Positions 32,346 to 43,361 of a DNA stretch of 64,000 nucleotides are shown here, piece by piece (positions within the stretch are counted from its first letter, which is position 1; every line of letters starts with the position of its first letter). The translations under genes and the position numbers were made by a program. This DNA is from Roridomyces roridus (Eukaryota > Basidiomycota > Agaricomycetes > Agaricales > Mycenaceae): positions 930,001 through 994,000 of the forward strand of contig JARKIF010000001.1 of assembly GCA_029378245.1 (NCBI GenBank), written 5' to 3'. The notes beneath the pieces were generated by a model, which was given only the letters and a program-made list of their open reading frames with translations, made no database searches and was not told the DNA's origin.

Positions 32346-32528
32346 ATGGACGCTTTCACCACCATCTCCACCAAAGTCGAGGACGTCGTCGTCGTTCTCC
32401 CTCCCGTCAACGATGACTCGGGCTCGGGCACCAGCGGACAATGCGTTGTCTGCAAGGAGGACACCTCCTTCCCCGCCGTCAACGACGACTCGGGCTCGGG
32501 AACCAGCGGGCAGTGCGTCATTGCCTAA
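32346..32528 (+). CDS. mating-pheromone (lipopeptide) precursor, copy 2
   Basis: Encodes exactly the same 60 residues as 17202-17384: MDAFTT start, two VNDDSGSGTSGQC units, terminal CaaX box CVIA. The two nucleotide differences (a GTC/GTT valine codon near 32447 and a GTC/GTT codon near 32480) are silent, while the non-coding parts of the duplicated segments differ by several substitutions and indels. That is consistent with purifying selection or recent conversion. Both copies should make the same mature peptide, so the duplication would raise dosage rather than add a new mating specificity. Confidence 0.85.
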   Translation: MDAFTTISTKVEDVVVVLPPVNDDSGSGTSGQCVVCKEDTSFPAVNDDSGSGTSGQCVIA

Positions 32529-32859
32529 ACGCACCATTCACCAACATGACCCTCGCATTGTACTGTGAGTTCTTTCCGGCTTCTTCTGGCGCTTTTGCTA
32601 AATGGGCGCCGCCTTGCTTTCAGACACGGGCATTGGCATCATATGTATTAGATTCGATTCATTCGGGGGGGAGAGCATCATTTACGCGCCGTGGGCTGCG
32701 TGCAATTACATTATTAACTTCGCTTTCGTTCGTGTTATTATCACACCTTGCTATTCTATGCGCATCCAATTTTTTTAAATCATCTGGCCGTACTTTCAAG
32801 ACACAAGTTGGTCGAACAAGGCTCGAGGTTCCTGGGTGTACGGCCAAAATTTGGTGCAA

Positions 32860-35800
32860 GACAAAGGCGACATTCTTTAGCTTTCACGTGGCGGAAGGAG
32901 AACTCCGAGTCATGCCTTTGCCTTCTGTCGCGTGTGCGGTGGATAATCTGAAGCTTTGTAGTATTTGCACGGAGGACGGGAGTGCGAAGATGGCAGAGAG
33001 TAGAAAGCGAATGTGGTATTTATTTCCGTCCTTTTCGAGCTTCCTCCACCTAAGGAAGCACCGTTCGCGTACCTTCGGGACCCGGTAGGTAGCTTAATTT
33101 GTTGACACGAAGCGTACCTAGCAGGTCGTGTCTCCGCAGCCGTGGATCAACTGTTCCCGATTGGGAAGCTCCCTCCTGCCACGAATCACCACCGTCGTCG
33201 ACGCTCTGGCACGCCGCCGCCCCTCCACGTCCTTCAGTGCTATACCACGGCTTTCAACTTTCCATGGAAGCACTCCCTCGTGTTACGTTCTCCATACCAC
33301 CACCTCCGTTCCTCCACCACCCGCACCCCGTTCGGGCTGCCTTGCACGCCGTCGACGCATCCTGACCTCCAACACATCCTCACGACCCTGGGCCTTCTTC
33401 CTACCGCGGCGTTTTCTGCCTACGGGCCTCCAGCTTCGTTCCGACCGTTCCTCCGTTCCATCTTGCCACTGCTGGGCCGCCTCGGAAGCCGTTCCCGCAT
33501 CCCTACTCCAAGACGTGTTTCAGCCAACTGCGAGACTGTTCACGTACCACAGGGCCTGACCTAGGACACCTATGTTGCTCCCTTCACCCGTACTCCGTTT
33601 GGGCGGCGTTGGATGCAGCACACTGCCTCTCAATCCCTCAAAAATCATAGCAGTCGTTCGAAGGCTACAATTCTCATCTAGCGACGTCTCCTGGTACCCC
33701 GCGCTGAGGCCTGCCTCGATCTCTACGTCCCCAGCCCCAGTCTCTTCTGCACAAACACGCCTAGCCCGTGCGCATCATCCTCTCCGACTCGCAGCGTGCG
33801 GTGTTCATCGCCCAGGTGGGAGGCGAGGGCCGGAAGTGGGAGGAGAGCGACGGAGGTGCGAGAGAAAGAGGAACACCGGAGGTGAAGAGTTGCGGACGGA
33901 GGTGAAGGGTTTGAGAGCTGGGCTCGGATGTGGGACATTGGAGGCCGAGTTGCTTGCACGTAGGCCGTCCCGCAGTGTGTCTATTGTTAACTTGTATCGC
34001 CCACCGGCCCCTTCGTAACCCAACCTATGTATGCACCTTCGCTATGTATCCCTTCTCCCTCTCATTCTCTTCATTCTCAGATATCCAGTGAATAGTATCT
34101 ATGCTGTACAACATAGATAGAATGGAATTGTTGAGAATTAGTCAAACACTGATCTCAGAGGCCACCATCTTCGTCACCTCCTACAGCTCCGTCGCGTCGG
34201 CAAACCATATGAGTAATACCCGGGCAGCCAATCGGATGCCGAATAAAGATCGTTCCCCACTTTCTTTTTTGTGTAGGACATATTTTACCGTAGATTACCT
34301 ACTCTGAAGGTCGGGATTTTGTGTCGTAGGCCTGCCCCACCCAAATTGATTTTCTCCCCATTTTTCCCAGGTTATTTAAGACGCGCACACGGTTTCGTTC
34401 GAAAGGCAGAGTACTTCCCTATAGGGATTCATACTTGTGCTACCAACTTTTTTACAGAGTGTCGGTCAATTAATTCTCCCTCACTCAGAAATGTTCAGCA
34501 CTACTGGGAATGTTGTTTCAAGCCTTTGTACGGTTCACCCAAGTCTGCGGTGTAATTCTTTGGCCTCTGACAAGTTGAATTTATCAAACATAAATTGTGG
34601 TAGGGAACGATAATGGGCACTCGATACACACTAAGTGAACATTCACCCGTGCACTCCCCTCATCTCCCGCCCTCCTTCATTCACATCTTCGGGTCTCAGC
34701 TCTCACCCTCCATACTTACCATCTGCTCCCTCGCCTCTGCTCGCCTTCGCTCCGCTCCTGTACTTTGTGCACTCCCCTCACCTCTCCAGCCCTCACACTC
34801 CGCTCTCACCTCCCACGTCTCACCTCCAGCCTCACACCCCGCTCTTCTCCCCGCTCTCACCTCCCATGCTCACTCCACGCTCTCCTCCCCCCTCTCCTCC
34901 TGTACGCACGGGCGATGGAGTACCTCGAGCACGGCACACATTCGTCATCCCCGAGAACAATTGATGCGACGCACCATAGACATGTAGGGAGGAGGCTGGG
35001 GCGTAGAGGTCGAAATGTGCAGGCATTCGTCCCGGCCTCGGCATGAGGTATCCTGTCTGGGGGCTACCATGTACGGTACGAGAACGTTGTCGTGGTCTGG
35101 AGATGAATACGGGAGCGGCGTGGAAAGCGGCCGGCGGCGGGTGCTGGTGAAGAGGTTCGGAGGCACCGGCGGAGGTGGGTAGGTCCGTAGGTCGACACCA
35201 CCGCAGTCAACAGAAATTGGAAGGTCATCAAGCCGTCCTGGAGGTAGAGAAGGGATACTGGCGTGCCAGGCGACCCAAACGAGCGGTGGGGTGCTGGTGG
35301 AAAGGAGGAGCGGAGGAACGGAGACGGAGGCCACGTATGTCAACAATGTCGCGTTCGACAGAAGCCATGGGGTATTCAAAACGTCTTGGAGGTCGGGATA
35401 CGGAGGCGGCTTGAATGGGGTGTTGGTAGTAGGGAGGAACGGAGGTGGCGCCAGCGTATGATGGAACAAAAGGGTAGCAGTCGACAGGAACGCCGACGTC
35501 GTAGACCCATTGTCGAGTAGGTAGGTCAGGGAGGCGTGAAAGGCCGCCCGAACGGAGTGTGGGTGGTGAGCAGGAGGCGGCGAGGAGGAACGGAGGCCCG
35601 GGTGGTGGCATCAACGGAGCACGTTCAGTGGCTTAGCCTGGCGAGGGGATGCTTTGAGGGCACACTACAGGCAATGGCAAAGCATTCCGAGGCGTGGATT
35701 GGTGGTGGTGCGTCAGAGCGTCGAGGAAGGTGGTGGTGTAGTGGCAAGAGGAGCTTCCAGATTGGGAACAATTGATCCGCGCTGTCTTCGGAGGTCGTAG

Positions 35801-35910
35801 CCAGGGCCTGTTAGATACGCTTCGAGTCAACAATTTAAGGTACCTACTCGGTCCCGTAGGTACGCGAACGTAGCTTCCTTAGGTGGCTTCCTCCTTGGGA
35901 CGATCTGTAA
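32860..35910 (+). pseudogene. BTB/POZ gene C-terminus, split by a transposable element
   Basis: The left part (32860-33046) keeps KLCSICTEDGSAKM, SRKRMWYLFPSF and the beginning of the FELPPW end. A 2839-bp element then interrupts it. After its right 8-bp target copy (35886-35893) the reading resumes and stops at TAA 35908-35910. Removing the element and one target copy restores FELPPWDDL and a stop, the expected family end. The N-terminal BTB half is missing, so the gene was probably already truncated. Confidence 0.72.
33047..35885. mobile_element. 2.8-kb element with long inverted repeats and 8-bp target duplication
   Basis: Perfect 8-bp target duplication GCTTCCTC at 33039-33046 and 35886-35893. 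Termini are CACCTAAGGAAGC and its inverse; the inverted repeats run inward for several hundred bp at roughly 75-80% identity (for example CGTTCGCGTACCT, TTGTTGAC.CGAAGCGTA, GATCAA.TGTTCCC). Within the arms a CCTCCGTTCCTCC-led unit of about 110-150 bp repeats in tandem. The middle (about 34000-34950) is AT-richer, then CT-rich low-complexity. No transposase is seen, so it is non-autonomous. The target size suggests hAT; the long arms are unusual for that group. Confidence 0.78.
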
Positions 35911-36240
35911 TTTTCTCCGGGCATGCAACAAGGAATAGAGTCCTGTAGCGACATTGTCAGTCAGTGTGAAAAGAATACAGAAATGTGAGTGGATATGAAC
36001 TGCAGTGTATGTATCGGCACGAAGCATGGCGAAACACCCAACTACACTTGTACTTATCATTATGACACGGTGAGCACGAGAAGGAAGGCAAAGAGAATAC
36101 AGCCAGTGGTGCCACTCAAAAGAAAAGGTTCCCGACAACGAAATATCTCCCCGATAAGCAGCTCAAGCTGTCGTCCCTGGCCGCTACTCGAACGGCGGCC
36201 AGCAGGGTGAATCGAATAAGATTGGTGGTACATAAGCAAA

Positions 36241-37010
36241 TCAGATATCATTCTTCAACTCGCCCCAGGGAGGAAGTTCAAAAAAGGACGGCAGCGATTC
36301 CCACATCTTCTTCCGACCTTCGTTCATCTTCCCTCTGGCATTCTCCTTGCAAGCGTCGCAAAGCTTGAGTGAGTGCAGAAAGCCCTGAATAGGAACGAAC
36401 GGGCCCAAGTACATTTTCATGGAAAACAGTCAGCCTGGTGTCTGTGCACGAAGAATTGTGTGCGCAGTCTGCGGGTCCGGTACGGCATTTTTTTGCGCAA
36501 CCCAACCAAATGTGTGTTGTGCTTCCCACTGCCGCCGCGTCAATTCTGTTTGCCCAAGAATGCAAACACGTTGATCTTCCGGTGACAGCTTCGCCAGGGA
36601 TCCATCCGGTCGCCCTATACCAGTCAAAAGTTCGGCCTTGTTCGACAATGTTGAAGATAGAAGCTTTCCAAGGGCATTTAATGCGCACCTGTGTGGCAGA
36701 TAACACGACGCGCAAATACGCACAGGGAAGCAGCGCAAACAAGTTATTTTCCCGTGCCAAAGCCAGAAGATCGACAATGAGGCCTGGGTACCAGTCAACT
36801 AACGTGGGTGGGTATCGGCCGTCTGGCATCCTTAGAAGGTCGTATTCCTCCAACGTCCGGGGATTTTCGTGCGTGAGACGCTGGACCATTGCCTGCAGGA
36901 ACTCCTGCAAGTCGTACTTGCGACCCAACCGGATGTGACTCGCAATGACGGAAAAAGGAAGGGATTTCTGGGTGAAATGAAGTCTAGTGATACAGCTTGT
37001 TCACGAACGC
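36241..37010 (-). pseudogene. 5'-truncated, frameshifted BTB-family gene (copy f)
   Basis: Starts (in coding direction) at the exon 2 text SLPFSVIASHIRLGRKYDL, runs through LLALARENNLFALLPCAYLRV and an intron near 36680, then AELLTGIGRPDGSLAKLSPEDQ. A frame change in the A7 run near 36498 separates FGWVAQK from KCRTGPADCAHNSSC, and another near 36370 precedes the CDACKEN and MWESLPSFFELPPWGELKND end. The first exon with the BTB start is absent. Exon 2 keeps an extra loop not seen in the other copies. Confidence 0.68.
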
Positions 37011-37307
37011 GTGTAAGTAAGTAAGACTTGGTCCCTTGGCGGACATTGTCACCGGCCAGCCTTGCCTCTGAAAATTTTCTTTCCAACAGCTTGCAGTTTC
37101 TTCTTGAGACGTTTCGTTGGGAGGATGGATGAAAGGAGAGAGACAGACAGCCTGGACCGTGATCCAAAACGACTCCCGGAGACTCGAATGTTGCTCTCCG
37201 AAATCCCACCCATGCGACTCTATTATATATTATGATGAGGGGATTCTAAGACGCTGTATGTATTTCTATAATCTACAGCTCGATTCAAACGGTCTAAGAG
37301 AAATCCT

Positions 37308-40300
37308 TCAAGCGGAAGATGTCTTGCGTTTCTTGAAGAACACAGTAAAGATACTGGTCGTTCGGATACGGAAAAGGTACGTCAAGACGTAGATTCCGAC
37401 GATCTGCACAAGGACTGGTCAGAATGCGATCCAGATGCGGAGAAGCACTTGACCGACATTAACGAGGATATAGACGAAGAGCAGGCCAAGATCCCTCCAG
37501 CGATGGGAATAATAGATATTAAAACTGGATTCGAGGAACTAGGCGGCCAGATTAGCTGAGGGACGCGAACAAAGAGTATTTGCGTACCTGGTCCGTGGTA
37601 GCGGTGGAGCAGAACTGGCAGGCAGAGGTCGCATCTGGGTTGGCCAAGTAACCCCCAGCAAAAGAGATGTAATTCTCCAAGTATTGAGAGCAGGTTAGGC
37701 CAGCAGGGGGGTTCATGGTCACCAGCTCAATAGGACTGCAGGTGATTTCGTGTTGACCGACCGCTGTAAAAGACGATTAGATGCAGGCATCTACATGTCG
37801 CGAGTAATGGCGTACCTTGCCCCAACAGTCCCTCGATCAAATAAGTATAAGGTGAGAGATGGTACCTGGAGAGTAGTTAAAACAGAGGCAAAAGGCAATG
37901 CCCAAAAATACATACATCCATTTCCACCACCCGAGTGCTCTGAATGGCTGCACGACACCGTCGAAGTTTAGCACGAAAGAGAACAGCGTGGCGAAGAATA
38001 CGGCGGCAAGCTCCACGTTGGGTGCCATTGCAGCCACCGCTTGGGCGAAGGACGTATAGTACAACGGGAACATGACGACCAGCATCTGACCAATGTCACA
38101 ACGTGCAGCCCACATCATGAAGGGGAACTTACTAAGAACGTATATCCGGCACGTGAATTGTCGAAACCGACAGTCCAATACCTAGAGAAAGATTAGCGGA
38201 AAAACAACGTGGTAGTGTGTAACATACCAGCAGAAGAAGTACACGGCCGAACCGATGATGTTCCAGGGCAGCTCCGCCAGGAACGCCGCAGTGACGAGCG
38301 CGGACCAACTATAAAACTTGGTGGGGCCTTCTCGAATCTCGTAGATGTTCCGCATGTCCAGGAAAGGAACCTGTAGCTGATTCGACAATGGGGCAGAAAG
38401 GATGGTGGACATGAAGATGGCCTGGAAGCGACCCGATGAGATTATGCACCCAAAGTGAGCTGAAAACTGACAAAGAGCTGATTTTGCGTTCCCTGCTGAG
38501 TGTTCTTGGCTTTGAAGAACGTGAACTGCAGATAATCAGACATGGGCAAGTTGGGACGTCGTTCATAAACGCACCCCGATGAATAGGCCCCCGACAATAT
38601 TGAGCGCCAGCTTCGCAACGAGATAAGTTGGCTATGGCATTTGCATGTCAGGAAATGCACAATATGACGAGCCAGATACGCACATCTCTCCAACGGAAGC
38701 GGGCATCCCGTCTCAACAAAAGAGTTGCTTGCTGGATCCACGGCGTCGCATATTTATTCTTGAAAGTCGCCTGCACAGCCCCACGAGCCCGGCCCTCGGT
38801 GTGGATTTTTTCAAGTTCCTCCCTGGCCTTGATGGACTCGGGACAATCGTGCCAGATGGCCCGCCTGTGCCGAGGTCAAAGGATGTCTCAGAAGCACACA
38901 GGATCATACGCACCAGTCCTGCTCGCTCTTTGCCGTAGCTCCAGCTCCAATGACATCAAGCATGAATTCGGCGCTGGAAAGGAATGAGCCTTGGTAATCA
39001 GGATAGATTCCCACTCACGGGTTCTCAGACGGATCACAATGACGAGAACCGTTGGACTCGAAGTGGCGAATGAGCGTGGTAGAGTCTTTGCCAATGTCAC
39101 CAAAGTATACGACTTGGCCACCTTTCCGCAGCAGCAGGAGGCGATCAAACATCTATGGGTCTTTAGAAGGAAGATTCGCCAGCAGTCAAGAGAGAAATCT
39201 CACCTGGAAAAGCTCGGCCGAAGGCTCAGGGCAGTGTAAGCCCGGGAATGACATGGAAAAAAGAAAAGTACCTGATGGATTCTGTACGAAAGGGTCAGCC
39301 CAGTCCGACATCAAGATAGCAGAACGTACGTGCAAAGGATAGCCTGTCCGTTGGCGGCAAGCTCCTTTAAGAACAGCATGATCGCCCAAGCACTCTGCGA
39401 ATCAAGGCCGGAGGTGGGCTACACAATCATAAGAATCGGTAACAAGAATAAGACAAGGGCGCACCTCGTCGAGGAAAAGCAACAATCGAGGCTATTCGTT
39501 CCGCATCAGCAGCCAGACTCGAAAAGATTCACTGCAACGCACCTTTGCCGCCAACTCGACACCAATCGTCGTCCGCTTCCGATGCTCGACTCCCAAACTC
39601 CCAACCGAAGCATCCGCCATTTCCTCCAGTCCACACATCTTGAGGCACGTCTCGACGTATGCAACCTTCTCCTCGACAGGAACCGAGTCCGGTTGGCGGA
39701 GCATCGCCGAGAACAGCAAGGCCTCGCAGACCGTATCCGTTGGTACGTGGGTGTCCATCTGCTGCACGTAACCCGTCTGCGAGCGGAAGTCGCGCGGCAG
39801 GGGATGTCCATTGACGAAGATATCGCCCGTCACGACGCCGCTGGTCGTGCGCTCTGCCAGGGCATTCAGCAGTGTCGTCTTTCCCGCGCCAGATTCGCCC
39901 CTATAGTCACATGATCAGCCCAGCGAATAGAGCAAGAGGAAGATACATACATGAGGGCGGTCAGTTTACCAGGGACCACATAGCCAGAGACGTTATCCAG
40001 CAACTTCCGCTCGCCATCCTTGGCAGGAACAACGTAGCTGAGGTTTTGCCAGGAGAAGATATCCGTCATGGGTGGAGCAGCCGCCAACGCCTCGTGGACC
40101 TCTGCCTGATTCCGCGCTACGGCTTCTTCAACATGTGCATCCTGACCATTGCCCACCGCCTTCTCCGGATCCAGAGCACCCTGGGCAAGCGCAGCACCCT
40201 TCTTCGAGCGGCGCTTGAACAGGACGACAGACGTCGCAAAGGACGTCGACGTATTGAACTCGGTGAATGCCAGCAGCAGCGCGATAAAACCGATTCCAAA

Positions 40301-42937
40301 CGCAAGGACTATCCCGAAATTCTGTGGCAGCAGTCAGCCAGTCGTTGGGTACCAACACGCAAGATAATGCATCACCTTCCATTCATTGCTGTACGAATAC
40401 CCATAACTCAAGGCGATGAATGTATTCCCGTCGACGAAATCTTGCCCCGGGACTGAACCCACAGTGGCGCAGGCCTGATTCGCAAGACTGACGTTCTCGT
40501 ACCCTGGGCCTTGTGGAACCAGTGAGGCACAGGATCCTTTAAGCGTGTGGAATTCGTTCGCTACGATCGCTTCAAAGCTGTATCGCATGGGCTGAAGGAT
40601 GAATGTCAGCACAAGTAAGAGGCCAAGGGAAGAGAGAGATACCTACATTGATGTAAGTAATCCATCGCAGAGCACCAATCATCGACTACTCGGATGCGTC
40701 AGCCAAGGTTAGCATTGAATGGCAAACAACGCACGGGTTTGGGAATGGTGTACCCTGTATAGAGGACAAGACAGAGCAACATGATCCCAGCAACCGACTG
40801 AGCTGGTGCCGGCGTTGCAAAAGAGGCTGCAATCGCCCGGAAGAAAGCGCGCATCGTGGTCGATATCATGAAGACAAAGAGGTAGAAGACGCTGAATGAG
40901 CAGATTAATAACAGAAGGCCATGTGCTCAGACAACGCACAAGAACTGAGAAGCCGTCTGCTGCAGACCGACGATAAAGTACAACAGGATCGCGAACACCG
41001 TAACGCTGAGCAGGGTGATCGGCACGTCCACGAGCGTGAGTGATACAGAATCGATGAAGGGATGGTAGAGCGCCGCCTTGCTTTGCCTCAGGACGATGGG
41101 TCGCTGCGCAAACAGAGCTGGAATCTCCGCCATACTTGAGAGCGCACAAAACAGGATTGCAAAGAACATAACGCCGCCACGGCCGAAGAACGCCGAAGTC
41201 GATTCTGGAGAATTGACAAAGATGGAACCGACAATGGTACCCTGAATGACGAAAGTCCTGAAAAGTGAATGTCAGTCAAAGCGTCATCCAGGGAGAGCAG
41301 GAAGACACACAGGATATTGATGAGAGTAGGCGCCTTGGCGCCCATAATGATCTGCACTCGACGCAGCATGACCGCACGGGCCTGCATGAAAATCGAGCTC
41401 GTGTAAGGGGAAGCACGACGGGCCCCTTTGGCATGCTCTGCTCTCGCACTCTCCTTGTAGACTTCCAACCGTTCCTTGTTCCCAGCCCCGCACTCTGCAT
41501 TATACTCGGCAATGTCAGCGAGATTCTTCTCCATCAATGCCGACTGGCGGAAGTGCGCTGCGAGCTCCTCGGACGTCCGAGGGCGCATCTTGTCCTCTTC
41601 GGGCGTCAGTCCAGGTCGGACGATTCGGCCCGCAAAGTCTGTAACGGAAACCAAGAAATCGGGCGTGGTCTGGCGCTCCGCTTGTGGTATGTACCCAAGC
41701 GAAAGGAAGTAGTCCCGCGCTTGGTCCGCAGGCCCAAAGTACACCATCTTCCCCTCACTAAGCACGCACACCTTGTCAAAGAGCGAATAAAGCGTCTCGG
41801 AAGCTTGGTAGATGGACACGATGGTCGTCGCGTGGGCAATGTCCGTCATGATGCGAAGCGCGCGGCCAAACTCCAAGGCAGTGGATGCATCGAGTCCGCG
41901 AGTCGAATTGTCCCACGCCCCAATACGCATACGGGTGGCAAGCGCTTCAGCAATACTGACCCGTTTTTTCTCGCCACCGCTGACGCCGCGGATGGCATTG
42001 TCACCAACTGGGGTGTGGCGGGCGTGTCGCAGGCCGAAGATGGTGCAGAGGATCTCCACCATCGAGGCGACATACTCGTCACGGCTCTGACCCTCGATAC
42101 GGGTCTGCGGAGCACGGAGGCGGGCAGCGAATTGGAGGGTTTGCTCGACGGTGAGGGTGGGAAAATGGACGTCGTCCTCGGGACAATATTGCACATCACC
42201 GCGGTAATGGTCGTGTATTTGCCGCGGGGTGAGGGAATCGTAGCTGCGAGTGCCCGAAACGGACTTGTACTCGTCTGTCTGATTAGCGAGGGTCTTGAGG
42301 AGTGTAGAGCACCCGGACCCAGGACGCCCGAGAACGACTGGATGGAGGTCAGAGATACGAGCAAGGGGGCATCAGGTAAACTCACGAAGCATCTCTCCGG
42401 GGCGAACAACACCGGTAATATCATCAAGGATGGTACGTAGCGGTGGGTGGCGAAGGGTCTGAATATTCTCAAGCATCACCAATGGGTTCAAAGTAGAACC
42501 GAGAGTGGGCTGGAATGAAGCGGAGGAGCCGAGCCCGACGACCTTGAGATTCTGAAAGGCAACGCCAAGTTCACGTCGCGCGACATCGGCCTCTTGTAAC
42601 CTAAAATGGAGTTGACTACAGGATAGAGTATATACACCAGAACGCACTTTTTCACCACGAATTTGAGCGTCTTTTCGAGATCGAATGGACCATCGCCCGG
42701 GTTGAGCGTGACGTCCGAATCTATACTCTGACGGTGTTCGGCATTGGATTTTCTCTCCGACATTTGGGACACGGTTCGTTCCAGATTCTTGACACCGGCA
42801 GGATCGAAATAGTCCACATCGACGCGAGAGACACTAGGAGATCCGGCACGGGTGGGGGCCTCGACGACCGATTTGTCGATACTGCCACGGGTGGAGGGCG
42901 CGACGCCCTCCTCTGGGATGTTCCTGAGGGTGGACAT
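37308..42937 (-). CDS. PDR-type ABC (ABCG) multidrug transporter, full length
   Basis: ATP-driven plasma-membrane exporter of drugs and xenobiotics, pleiotropic drug resistance family, NBD1-TMD1-NBD2-TMD2, about 1,470 aa in many exons. First exon 42648-42937, second 42386-42600, third from 42337. NBD1 has the PDR-form Walker [17 protein letters not shown], signature [15 protein letters not shown] and the degenerate Walker B side [15 protein letters not shown]1 follows (exon ending about 40940). NBD2 has [14 protein letters not shown], the atypical signature [12 protein letters not shown] and [19 protein letters not shown]2 ends with an extracellular Cys-bearing loop ([13 protein letters not shown]) and a last helix [13 protein letters not shown] before a basic tail ending at 37308. 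Seven splice joins checked all keep frame, and the gene looks intact. Its upstream neighbour on the same strand is a GMC oxidoreductase. Confidence 0.9.
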
Positions 42938-43361
42938 GGCGCGTCAATAGGCTTGGCTGGCCACGCCGAGTATATGTAGTCCATCATGATACCATACGAT
43001 CCTCAGCCGACTTGTAACGGCGCTTGACAAACGGGCACGCAGTTGAACCGGCTACACGGAAAAGGCTCCACGAGTTCCGGAATGGACCGACCAAGGGGAC
43101 CTTTCTTGGGCATCGTTGAGCATCATTTAGGGCCAAAAGAAGGACGGGTTGCGCGCCTAGTTCGCCTTCCCGCGAGAGCAACCGCGAGGCATAGTCTGGG
43201 ACCATAGCACCGAGTCTATAGTCCGAACTGTCGGTATATGTGAGGTAGTCTTTGCTTACTCATCACTGCCGAGCAGTTCTGGCATGTGATTCTGATTTCT
43301 TGGCTCGTAATCAACTCGTAATGAATAGAGTGTAACATCCAAAAGTACCTTGCACGCGTCC
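42938..43361. promoter_or_regulatory. ABC transporter promoter region
   Basis: 424 bp between the transporter start and the end of the GMC gene upstream of it on the same strand. No repeat or second gene is seen; a TATA-like TATATAC lies near 42970 (minus strand). Confidence 0.35.

Larger units (their letters stand above)
31569..32757 (+). repeat. segmental duplication carrying a pheromone gene (copy 2)
   Basis: About 1.19 kb nearly identical to 16436-17620, starting at the shared GGCGCGTACAAA.AGGGATCAA and ending after the shared GTGTTATTATCACA. Indels are small (for example an extra 20 bp near 31595). Confidence 0.88.

Noticed and set aside
34945..35469. 174-codon Pro-rich minus-strand open frame
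   Set aside because: Lies in the tandem repeats of the long-inverted-repeat element; no start context, domain or host-gene codon bias.
41265..42440. 391-codon plus-strand open frame
   Set aside because: Antisense to the NBD1 exons of the ABC transporter; composition is that of a mirror frame.
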